A DNA stretch of 8,356 bases from the NCBI GenBank assembly GCA_964347265.1, contig CAYFXV010000028.1, forward strand, positions 1-8,356. Direction: 5' to 3'. Below are positions 1 through 5,459 of this stretch, one piece after another (the first letter of the stretch is position 1; each line of letters begins with the position of its first letter). The translations under genes and the position numbers were made by a program. Source of the DNA: CS1-C013 sp964347265. Its GTDB lineage: Archaea; Aenigmatarchaeota; Aenigmatarchaeia; Aenigmatarchaeales; Aenigmatarchaeaceae. A model generated the notes under the pieces. That model worked only from the letters and a program-made list of their open reading frames with translations, had not been told where the DNA came from and made no database searches.

Positions 1-87
1 GTGAGTACGAGTAAAATAACTAAATAAAATTCAGATTTCTCATATTTTTACAATTTAAGTAATTTATTTTGGAATAAAATAAACATA

Positions 88-110
88 TTTTACCACCATC
101 AGTGGTAAAG
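88..110. repeat. Perfect 8-bp hairpin upstream of the M23 peptidase gene
   Basis: TTTACCAC at 89-96 and GTGGTAAA at 102-109 are perfectly complementary around the 5-nt loop CATCA, and a T-G wobble at 88/110 extends the stem. It is the most GC-rich patch in an otherwise very AT-rich leader, about 90 nt before the start codon at 202. It could be an operator-like dyad, a structured element of an upstream transcript, or the end of a gene lying left of the window. No run of T follows it on the plus strand, so a simple hairpin terminator is not supported there. I see no gene in 1-201; the only open stretch is a few plus-strand codons at the left edge ending in TAA at 25-27. Confidence 0.6.
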
Positions 111-189
111 GATTTAGAAAATCTCCCGAATTCTAAAATTTAATAGATAAGAAGATGGATTCTTTTGAAATTTTGAATTAAATAAAAAA

Positions 190-197
190 GGAGGTGA
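190..197 (+). promoter_or_regulatory. Strong Shine-Dalgarno site of the M23 gene
   Basis: GGAGGTGA lies 4 nt before the ATG at 202 and matches the archaeal 16S rRNA 3' tail closely. It fixes the start codon. Most other genes in the window have no such site, so this transcript is evidently leadered. A weak TATA-like AT stretch at about 135-145 would give a 5' leader of about 35 nt; that part is inference. Confidence 0.8.
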
Positions 198-201
198 ATA
201 A

Positions 202-1254
202 ATGATAAAAAAACAAACTCTGCTTCTGAGTGTTAGCATTTTGTTCTTAATACTATTATCTCAGAATGTACTAGCAACAGCAGACTGTTTTGTTTACCCA
301 ATAGGAACCAAAACCAAATATACAGAAGCAATTGATGGTGATGGATGGTATGTACCTTATGGAGGACGTTTTAGAATTAATAATCATCTTGGAGAGGATT
401 GGAATTTAGAGTCAGGAGGAATTTCTGATTGTGGGCAAAAAGTTAAATCTGCAGCAGATGGAAAAGTTGTATATTCGGGAGATGGAGGTGGTGAATGGGG
501 AAATGTAATAATAATTAGACATACTCTTCCAAGCGGTTCAAAAGTTGAAACAATGTATGCCCATCTTTTAAAAAGATATGTTTCATATGGTAAAACAGTT
601 TCAAGGGGGCAAGTTATTGGACTTATAGGAGATGGGAGTCTTGATGGAAATTGTAAAGATTATAAACCTTGGACTGCTCATCTTCATTTCGAAGTGAGAT
701 ATCCAAATTGTAAATATAATGGTAAATCATGTTGGGGAAAACCAGGACCAGGATATGATTCTTATGCAATAGGTTGGACAGATCCAAGTAACTTTATTGA
801 TAAGAGATTGAAATGTCCAACAACTCCGCCACTAACAACAATAGTAATAGATGATGGGAGCAGCAAATTTTTAAGATACGGACCTTCAAGTTATTGGCAC
901 AGAGTTACAGGTATTGGATATGGAAATGATATGTATTGGACATGGAACAATTACAATAAGGTCGAGAACTATGTTATATGGAAGCCTGGTCTTCCTTTAG
1001 GTGGATATTACAAAGTCTACGCCTTTATTCCAAGAAACTATGCTTATACTAAGAAAGCAAAATACTATATCAGGCACTATTTTGGTACAAATACAAAACT
1101 AATTGATCAAAGTATATACTATGATAAATGGGTATATCTAGGCAAGTATTATTTTGGTGCAAACCAAGGATACGTCAAATTAACTGACAGAACCTATGAG
1201 AGAGCAATAACCAAGAAAATTGGTTTTGATGCAATGAAGTTTGTTAAAGTTTAA
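202..1254 (+). CDS. Secreted M23-family metallopeptidase with C-terminal golvesin/Xly-like domain
   Basis: The 350-residue protein is a predicted exported zinc peptidase of the lysostaphin/LytM (M23) fold, a family that cuts peptide cross-links of peptidoglycan. Residues 1-26 form a signal peptide (basic MIKK, hydrophobic core, ALA-like cleavage region near LATA). The catalytic domain spans about 30-205 and keeps the full residue set: H62 and D66 (HLGED) and H162 as zinc ligands, with H121 (MYAHL) and H160 (HLH) as active-site histidines. Residues about 213-350 resemble the golvesin C-terminal/Xly carbohydrate-binding-like domain: an IDDG start, WKPGLPLGGYYKVYAFIP in the middle, WVYLGKYYF, and a DAMKFVKV end. 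Six cysteines (29, 77, 151, 170, 177, 205) all fall in the exported part, so disulfides are plausible. The start is set by a strong ribosome binding site. The gene stands alone and ends at a hairpin terminator. The family assignment is firm. The target is inferred: because archaea lack bacterial murein, it may act on neighbouring bacteria rather than on its own envelope. Confidence 0.93.
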   Translation: MIKKQTLLLSVSILFLILLSQNVLATADCFVYPIGTKTKYTEAIDGDGWYVPYGGRFRINNHLGEDWNLESGGISDCGQKVKSAADGKVVYSGDGGGEWGNVIIIRHTLPSGSKVETMYAHLLKRYVSYGKTVSRGQVIGLIGDGSLDGNCKDYKPWTAHLHFEVRYPNCKYNGKSCWGKPGPGYDSYAIGWTDPSNFIDKRLKCPTTPPLTTIVIDDGSSKFLRYGPSSYWHRVTGIGYGNDMYWTWNNYNKVENYVIWKPGLPLGGYYKVYAFIPRNYAYTKKAKYYIRHYFGTNTKLIDQSIYYDKWVYLGKYYFGANQGYVKLTDRTYERAITKKIGFDAMKFVKV

Positions 1255-1258
1255 TTTG

Positions 1259-1285
1259 CCTACTAATTTTTTTGTAGGTTTTTTT
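1259..1285 (+). terminator. Hairpin plus T-run terminator of the M23 gene
   Basis: CCTAC (1259-1263) pairs with GTAGG (1274-1278) around a T-rich 10-nt loop and is followed by seven T (1279-1285). It starts 4 nt after the M23 stop codon and ends one base before the stop codon of the convergent presenilin-like gene. The opposite strand has no T-run after the stem, so it acts on plus-strand transcription only. Confidence 0.7.
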
Positions 1286-1286
1286 C

Positions 1287-2222
1287 TTACAAAATAAATA
1301 TTGAAATTAAATAACCAACTAAAGCTCCTGTGCAAACAAATGGTAAAGCAGGCAAAGCTCTAGGTTTTCTTGTTATGTAAATTGTTAATAATAACAAACC
1401 TATCAATGAACCAATCACAGTTATTATGGAATGAAATATTGTAAACTTATTTAAAATAGAAACAGAAAACATCAAAGGTATTATAATATCTCCTAAACCA
1501 AGCTGAAATACATGAACCTTCTTTTTACCTTTTTTATGAGGTATATACTTAGCTTTTTTAAATTTATGAGGTGCTGCAATTGTAAAGGCCATTGGTTTTT
1601 CTGTTATAGCTTTAGCCATTTTAACCATGTGTTTTGTTATAAAAACTGAGACAAAATCATAAACAGACAAAATCATCATGAATATTATACAAGGAGCAAT
1701 TCCTAATGAAACTCCCAACACAGCACCTGCTCCTGATCCAGCAATTATTGCAGCAACATTTTGACTAATAATAGTAGGTCTAAAAACTTTCCAAGCAGTT
1801 AAAACCAATGCAAGCAAGGAATTTAGAGTTAGAACATTGAATAAAATAAATCCAATAGAACCGAGAGGTAAAAGTAAATAAGCAATAAATCTTTCCCACA
1901 CAACTTGTATTGGAAAAGGTATTAAAAATAAAAAAGTTAGCCACGAAGAACCAAAAATAACAAATGCTTCAACACCTTTTAAAAAAGATTTTTTAAATTT
2001 GATTATCAACAAAATTCCTACAGTAGTAATTATTATAAAGCCAAAGAGGAAAATTGAGTTTTCAGCTCTTTCTGGACTTACTCCTGGGATTATTCCTGGT
2101 CTCTCTTCTATTTCTCCAGCTTCTATGGCTTGATTTATAATTTCTGTGTATTCATTGCCAACATACAAACCTATAGTTTGTATTATTAAAAAAATCAAGA
2201 TTATTACAAGTATAGACTTCAT
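1287..2222 (-). CDS. Presenilin / signal peptide peptidase-like intramembrane aspartyl protease (A22 family)
   Basis: This 311-residue polytopic membrane protein should cut transmembrane helices or leftover signal peptides inside the membrane. All three hallmark motifs of the family are present and in order: Y188-D189 (SVYDFVSVF) with the first catalytic aspartate, G242-L-G244-D245 (LGLGDIIIP) with the second, and P291-A-L293 (RALPALPF). Hydrophobic segments are spread over the whole length (about 4-21, 55-75, 84-104, 112-140, 153-175, 176-196, 240-256, 262-283, 291-310), which fits the nine-helix topology. A lysine-rich loop (about 217-236) separates the two aspartate-bearing helices, like the cytosolic loop of archaeal homologues. 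An acidic, proline-containing loop (about 24-53) follows the first helix. The start ATG at 2222 has GGTG about 6 nt upstream and a TATA box at 2268-2275. The substrate cannot be read from context; the convergent neighbour is a secreted peptidase, but no operon links them. Family identity is secure. Confidence 0.93.
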   Translation of the reverse strand: MKSILVIILIFLIIQTIGLYVGNEYTEIINQAIEAGEIEERPGIIPGVSPERAENSIFLFGFIIITTVGILLIIKFKKSFLKGVEAFVIFGSSWLTFLFLIPFPIQVVWERFIAYLLLPLGSIGFILFNVLTLNSLLALVLTAWKVFRPTIISQNVAAIIAGSGAGAVLGVSLGIAPCIIFMMILSVYDFVSVFITKHMVKMAKAITEKPMAFTIAAPHKFKKAKYIPHKKGKKKVHVFQLGLGDIIIPLMFSVSILNKFTIFHSIITVIGSLIGLLLLTIYITRKPRALPALPFVCTGALVGYLISIFIL

Positions 2223-2267
2223 AAATACACCAAACTAATGATTTCTTTGAATAGTTAATTATTCCAT

Positions 2268-2275
2268 TTTATAAA
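2268..2275 (-). promoter_or_regulatory. TATA box of the presenilin-like gene
   Basis: The palindromic octamer TTTATAAA lies 46-53 nt upstream of the ATG at 2222. Archaeal transcription usually starts 22-28 nt after the TATA centre, so the mRNA would start near 2244-2248 with a leader of about 25 nt. The leader contains TTTGGTG as a partial Shine-Dalgarno sequence. The box overlaps the stop codon of the small upstream reading frame at 2269-2412. Confidence 0.55.
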
Positions 2276-2412
2276 CTTATTCTTTTAATTTTTGCAGGAC
2301 GCCTTCCTTGAGATACATAAAGAATCCAATTTATAGAAGTTAAGATCCTTCCTCTTTTTGCATATGCTTTTCTCGCATCTTCGAATGTTTCATATTGCAA
2401 AATGCCCTTCAA
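2269..2412 (-). CDS. Possible small or remnant ORF, integrase-repeat-like
   Basis: A minus-strand frame stays open from a TAA near 2479-2481 to a TAA at 2269-2271 but contains no ATG. TTG codons at 2412 or 2400 would give 47 or 43 residues. From residue 7 the product reads YETFEDARKAYAKRG, then TSINW and YVSQGRRPAKIKRI. Its amino-acid composition is protein-like, unlike the AT-rich flanks. The spacing F-E-x-A-R ... W ... Y ... G-R-R-P-A-x-I recalls the short repeat (FEEAR...W..Y...G.RP..IP) found in some phage- and algal-type integrase-related proteins; I recall that pattern from memory and cannot confirm it. There is no convincing ribosome binding site (GAAGGG is near 2405-2410). It may be a truncated remnant or a short gene with a non-ATG start. 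The stop codon lies in the TATA box of the downstream protease gene. Confidence 0.3.
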   Translation of the reverse strand: MKGILQYETFEDARKAYAKRGRILTSINWILYVSQGRRPAKIKRISL

Positions 2413-2503
2413 AATATGGATTTTATAAAAAATAAGAATTTCTATTGTGTAAAATATTGAATTAATGATTCTTTTTTAATTTTTATTTAATGAGAAAACC
2501 TAC

Positions 2504-2533
2504 TTTTAGATATGTTTTTTTCAGAATCTAAAA
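2504..2533. repeat. Perfect 8-bp inverted repeat
   Basis: TTTTAGAT (2504-2511) and ATCTAAAA (2526-2533) are exact complements separated by 14 nt that are mostly T. On the plus strand the repeat is followed by TTTTT (2535-2539). On the minus strand it lies about 85 nt beyond the stop codon of the gene at 2619. A weak terminator or a protein-binding dyad are both possible. AT-rich sequence makes chance arms more likely. Confidence 0.4.
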
Positions 2534-2584
2534 ATTTTTAAATAAAGAATTATAATATATCTCTTACGTTTTGAGTTTATTCTT

Positions 2585-2617
2585 GGTCCAACGGCTCAAG
2601 CAGTGATGTGTTGGGCC
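2585..2617 (+). repeat. Plus-strand hairpin beyond the hypothetical gene
   Basis: GGTCCAAC (2585-2592) pairs with GTTGGGCC (2610-2617) over 8 bp around a 17-nt loop. The one imperfect pair is T-G, a good wobble if the plus strand is transcribed but a C-A mismatch in a minus-strand transcript. TATA-like sequence (TTTTTAAATA, 2535-2544) lies about 40-50 nt upstream on the plus strand. It may therefore belong to a short plus-strand RNA. It abuts the 3' end of the convergent minus-strand gene. No known RNA family is recognised. Confidence 0.35.
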
Positions 2618-2618
2618 T

Positions 2619-3314
2619 TTAACCTTTTATTTCTTGTGAATAAGCTATTGGAATTCTATCAATACAAAACCTATACTCTACACGAGCTCTTTTGTCCCAA
2701 GGAAAAGGAGAAAATACAGCATTTAGATGAACTTTTTCAGAAGAAATGTCGTTACCTAGAATTAAAACTCTTAGACCTCGTTCTTTTTCCCACCCCCTGT
2801 AAGGTTTATTAAATATATAATCTTCTATATCCAAATCTAATTCTTTTATACGTCGCCCCAACTCTCCAGAGACCTCAGCTTCAGGAAGTTCTATTCTTTC
2901 TCCACCTATGATAACATGCTCATTTCCCCTTTTTTCATAATCAAATCTACGAATTAAGAGGAGATGCCTCCCTTTTTGTTGTTTAGGTTTCTCAATATAC
3001 GGATAATAATTCCAATTTTTATCTGGCCAAGAGAAAATGTCACCTGTTATCTCTGATTTCCTTCTTGAGAGCTCTGCCTCAATTCGAGGATGAGGAATTG
3101 TTTTTAAGATTCTTCTTACTTTTATAAGTTCTGAAAAAGAAAGCATACGATATCCAGTTTCTACTTTTTTAAGTTCTTCTTTGATTTCAAACAGCGTCTT
3201 TTCTGAAGGAAAACCATCTAATCCTTTGACTGTATATGGGCATACGCTTATGCCAAGGTCTGTTAAAGGCATAAACTCCAAAATACTTGGCTCCTTTATA
3301 CTCAAAGAATTCAT
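2619..3314 (-). CDS. Hypothetical soluble protein, 231 residues
   Basis: I do not recognise this protein with confidence. From the ATG at 3314 it has 231 residues, no signal peptide and no membrane segment. It is mixed alpha/beta with many charged residues. Recognisable patches are a helical segment (about 59-88, LSFSELIKVRRIL...IPHPRIEAELSRRKSEITG), GRHLLLIRRFDYEKRG (115-130), GGERIELP (137-144), a GELGRRIKELDLDIEDYI helix (150-167), WEKERGLRVLILG (175-187) and FSPFPWDKRARVEYRF (201-216). The compact, aromatic- and arginine-rich patches suggest a conserved fold rather than a chance frame. An upstream ATG at 3338 would add MFLRFILI; I prefer 3314 because a TTAAAT element lies 23-29 nt before it, matching the leaderless genes nearby. 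It diverges from hjc across 59 nt. By eye it uses CGA/CGT arginine codons and G/C-ending codons more often than its neighbours, possibly a sign of transfer. Confidence 0.75.
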   Translation of the reverse strand: MNSLSIKEPSILEFMPLTDLGISVCPYTVKGLDGFPSEKTLFEIKEELKKVETGYRMLSFSELIKVRRILKTIPHPRIEAELSRRKSEITGDIFSWPDKNWNYYPYIEKPKQQKGRHLLLIRRFDYEKRGNEHVIIGGERIELPEAEVSGELGRRIKELDLDIEDYIFNKPYRGWEKERGLRVLILGNDISSEKVHLNAVFSPFPWDKRARVEYRFCIDRIPIAYSQEIKG

Positions 3315-3336
3315 AATTAAAATAAACCTAAGAAAC

Positions 3337-3353
3337 AATTTAAGTTTATTAAT
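3337..3353. promoter_or_regulatory. Divergent TATA elements for hjc and the hypothetical gene
   Basis: TTTATTAAT (3345-3353) lies 21-29 nt before the hjc ATG at 3374. On the other strand TTAAAT at about 3337-3343 lies 23-29 nt before the ATG at 3314. Both spacings match leaderless archaeal transcripts, and neither gene has a Shine-Dalgarno motif. The two elements nearly touch, so the genes may share or compete for TBP/TFB. Assignment is by position and sequence only. Confidence 0.45.
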
Positions 3354-3373
3354 TTCTAGGATTATTAAATATT

Positions 3374-3703
3374 ATGCCAAAGAGTCCCAAAGGTTCTAGA
3401 AGAGAAAGAGAATTCTTAGAGTTCTTAACAAAAAAAGGCTTTATTGTTCACAGAGTCGCTGGTTCTGGATTAAAAGGAGAGGCCATTTGCGATTTGGTTG
3501 CTGTTAAGAATGGAAAAATACATTTTATAGAGTGCAAGTCTAGAAAAAAAGCCTTTTATTCTAAATTTCATTTATATCAATTAAAAGAATTAATAAGAAT
3601 TGCTAAAAAATGTAAAGCAAAACCAGTTCTTGCTGTTAAATTAAACTATAAAAATTGGCAAATATTTGATTTAAGTAAAAGAATACCAGAAAAGGTTGAA
3701 TAA
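3374..3703 (+). CDS. hjc: Archaeal Holliday junction resolvase (Hjc-type nuclease)
   Basis: The 109-residue protein has the restriction-endonuclease-like fold of archaeal Hjc, which binds four-way DNA junctions as a dimer and nicks them symmetrically to finish homologous recombination and fork repair. The order of catalytic residues matches the family: E11 in the N-terminal GSRRERE helix, then VAGSG (28-32), D40 in CDLVAVKNGKI, and E53-x-K55 in FIECKSRK. The C-terminal half (KFHLYQLKELIRIAKKCKAKPVLAVKL, 64-90) fits the helix and strand that follow the active site. It is shorter than many Hjc proteins (about 120-140 residues), with a reduced C-terminus. The start has no ribosome binding site but a well-spaced TATA box. 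Its stop codon directly abuts that of the convergent DNA ligase, another replication/repair gene. A generic archaeal endonuclease of the same superfamily is the main alternative. Confidence 0.9.
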   Translation: MPKSPKGSRREREFLEFLTKKGFIVHRVAGSGLKGEAICDLVAVKNGKIHFIECKSRKKAFYSKFHLYQLKELIRIAKKCKAKPVLAVKLNYKNWQIFDLSKRIPEKVE

Positions 3704-5401
3704 CTATTTTCTACCTTTCTGTGTTTTAAATATCTTTTCTATTCTTTCTAGGGTGTCTGATTCTTCAGGTCCTCTATCCCATCTTACTCTAAGAAGCCGG
3801 GGAAATCTTAAGGCATGACCAGAAGAATAAGTTGGACTTTTCTGTATTTCCTCGTATGCAACTTCTATTACGATCTTAGGCTTTATTTTAACCTTATTTC
3901 CTTTTTCAGATTCTATATGAGGTTTTAACAATTTAGTAAGATGTTTAAAAGTAATATCGTTTGGCATGGTCTTCTTTTCCTTAACTCCAGTTCCTAACAT
4001 ACCGCATTCCAAAAAATTTCCTGTATTAGGATCTCTACAACCTAAAATATAAGATCCTAACCAGCCAGCCCTTTTACCAGTTCCCCAAGTTGCTCCTATT
4101 ATTACTAAATCTAATGATTCTAAAACTGGTTTTACCTTTAACCATCCACCTGCAACCCTTCTTCCAGGCTGGTATTTTGCTTGCAGATTTTTAACTATTA
4201 AACCCTCTTGTCCAGCTTTTAAGGCTTCTTTATAGAACCTATCAGCTTTTTTTATATTTTTAGTAACTAGCTGTTTTGCTAGCTGGACTTTTCCAGGTAT
4301 TTCCTTGACTGTTTTAGCTAATAACTTTCTTCTTTCTTTTAAAGGCGAATCAAACAGAGCCTTTCCATTCAAATAAATAATATCAAACAAGTTTAATTCT
4401 ACTGGGATTTCTTTGGCCATTTCTTTTATTTCGTATTTCCTTTTTATTCTTTGGGATAGTATTTGGAAAGGTGATGGCTTTCTAGTTTTTTTATCAAGGG
4501 CTACGCCCTCTCCATCCACAATACATTCTTTTGCTTTAAAACTTTTTTTGCAAACTTCAACAACATCTGGAAATGCTTTGGTTATGTTTTCGAATTTTCT
4601 TGTAAATATCCAAAACTTATCACCTTTCTTATGTATTAACATTCTCGCTCCATCGTACTTGTATTCACAAGCAGCTTCATCAAAAGAACTTAAAGCATCT
4701 TCTAAAGAAGGAGATTTTTCTGCTAACAAAACCATTATTGGTCTTCCTATTTCTACTTTCACTCTTTTTAATCCTTTTTCTCCTTTTTCTTTTGCTATTT
4801 TAGATATTTCTCCGTAATCAGGATTCAAGAACCAGGCATTCTCAACAATCTTTGAAGAAACATTAAAAGCTTCTGCCACAGCATCCCTAATTATACCTTC
4901 TGCTACTCCAATTCTTAGTTGACCCAAAACTGCTCTTACTATGTATTTTGCCTCTTTTGGTTTTGCTTGTGTTAACAATTCTGCAATAAGATTCATTTTT
5001 CTATCTTGAGAACCATCTCCAGTTTGTTTTGATATCAATTGTAGATTTTCAAAAACCTTTTCTACATTTAATTCTTTTGTTCCAAGAGTTGTTTGCTTTT
5101 TTGATTTTGAAAACTTTTCAACTACTAATCCCAAATCTCCAGTTTTTTTAAACTCCTTAACAATACTGTTTTCATTTATACCATAAGCTTTTGAAATTGA
5201 TTTGATCATTAATTGATTTGCAACTCCTAGTTCTTCTTCACTCCATGCAGGAAATACCTTTCCACTTAACAATAGAACAACTTTGAATAAAATTTTTGTA
5301 GGAGTCTTTTTTAGTAATTTAGAGATTATATTGGTCTTTTCAATTTTACCAGAAGTGCTTTCTAGTTTTTCATAATTGTCTGCTAAAATAGTATATTTCA
5401 T
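3704..5401 (-). CDS. lig: ATP-dependent DNA ligase (archaeal LIG1-like)
   Basis: The 565-residue enzyme seals nicks between Okazaki fragments and repair patches through an enzyme-AMP intermediate. Three parts are visible. An N-terminal alpha-helical DNA-binding domain (about 1-215) includes the GDGSQDRKMNLIAELL region and VRAVLGQLRIGVAEG. The adenylation domain (about 216-425) carries motif I E-Y-K248-Y-D-G-A-R with the adenylated lysine K248, VDGEG (295-299), FD near 339-340, EGLIVKN (399-405) and the motif V lysines in WLKVK (420-424). The OB-fold domain (about 428-560) carries the RFPR motif (532-535) near the C-terminus. Length and domain order are those of archaeal replicative ligases, and all key residues are present. 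The start MKYTILADNYEKLESTSGKIEKT aligns naturally with the family. The ATG has no ribosome binding site, and a TATA box lies 21-28 nt upstream, so the mRNA is likely leaderless. Confidence 0.96.
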   Translation of the reverse strand: MKYTILADNYEKLESTSGKIEKTNIISKLLKKTPTKILFKVVLLLSGKVFPAWSEEELGVANQLMIKSISKAYGINENSIVKEFKKTGDLGLVVEKFSKSKKQTTLGTKELNVEKVFENLQLISKQTGDGSQDRKMNLIAELLTQAKPKEAKYIVRAVLGQLRIGVAEGIIRDAVAEAFNVSSKIVENAWFLNPDYGEISKIAKEKGEKGLKRVKVEIGRPIMVLLAEKSPSLEDALSSFDEAACEYKYDGARMLIHKKGDKFWIFTRKFENITKAFPDVVEVCKKSFKAKECIVDGEGVALDKKTRKPSPFQILSQRIKRKYEIKEMAKEIPVELNLFDIIYLNGKALFDSPLKERRKLLAKTVKEIPGKVQLAKQLVTKNIKKADRFYKEALKAGQEGLIVKNLQAKYQPGRRVAGGWLKVKPVLESLDLVIIGATWGTGKRAGWLGSYILGCRDPNTGNFLECGMLGTGVKEKKTMPNDITFKHLTKLLKPHIESEKGNKVKIKPKIVIEVAYEEIQKSPTYSSGHALRFPRLLRVRWDRGPEESDTLERIEKIFKTQKGRK

Positions 5402-5419
5402 AATAAAGAATTGGTTCTT

Positions 5420-5459
5420 AAAATATAAACTTTTTTAATCTAATCATCTAATTATCTTT
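5420..5459. promoter_or_regulatory. Divergent promoter region between ligase and nitroreductase genes
   Basis: On the minus strand TTTATATTTT (5420-5429) is a good archaeal TATA box 19-28 nt before the ligase ATG at 5401. On the plus strand TTTTTTAAT (5431-5439) lies about 21-29 nt before the nitroreductase ATG at 5460. Both genes lack a Shine-Dalgarno site, so two leaderless transcripts are likely. Between the second element and the ATG lies a tandem repeat, ATCTAATC ATCTAATT (5438-5453), that could bind a regulator. Confidence 0.55.

Larger units (their letters stand above)
2223..2618. other. 396-nt intergenic region
   Basis: This is the only long gap between confident genes. Its left third (2269-2412) holds a coding-looking minus-strand frame without an ATG and the presenilin-like gene's promoter. 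The middle (2413-2500) is very AT-rich and shows nothing I can name. The right third holds a perfect 8-bp inverted repeat (2504-2533), TATA-like stretches (2535-2560) and a hairpin (2585-2617) just beyond the stop codon of the gene at 2619. I find no intact tRNA in it. Confidence 0.7.

Noticed and set aside
1..201. Coding end of an upstream gene at the left edge
   Set aside because: Only eight open codons precede a TAA at 25-27, too little to support a partial gene; other frames stop at once.
202..2222. Joint protease system of the M23 and presenilin-like genes
   Set aside because: They are convergent and separated by a terminator, so they are not co-transcribed; nothing in the sequence links their substrates.
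2585..2630. tRNA-like 5' half (GGCTCAAG and GGGCCTTTAACC look like D-arm and anticodon-arm pieces)
   Set aside because: The putative anticodon stem pairs over only about three positions, the D-arm lacks its 3' side, there is no acceptor, and it does not complement the tRNA 3'-like fragment at 6969-6989, so a split tRNA is not supported.
2603..2812. 69-codon plus-strand ORF
   Set aside because: It lies antisense to the 3' end of the hypothetical gene at 2619-3314, has no ribosome binding site, and its product has a shadow-like composition.
3181..3399. 72-codon plus-strand ORF
   Set aside because: It overlaps the 5' part of the hypothetical gene, the divergent promoter and the start of hjc; it is an antisense shadow.
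4413..4817. 134-codon plus-strand ORF inside the DNA ligase gene
   Set aside because: The ligase frame carries all catalytic motifs through this stretch. The antisense product is serine/phenylalanine-rich, as expected of a shadow.
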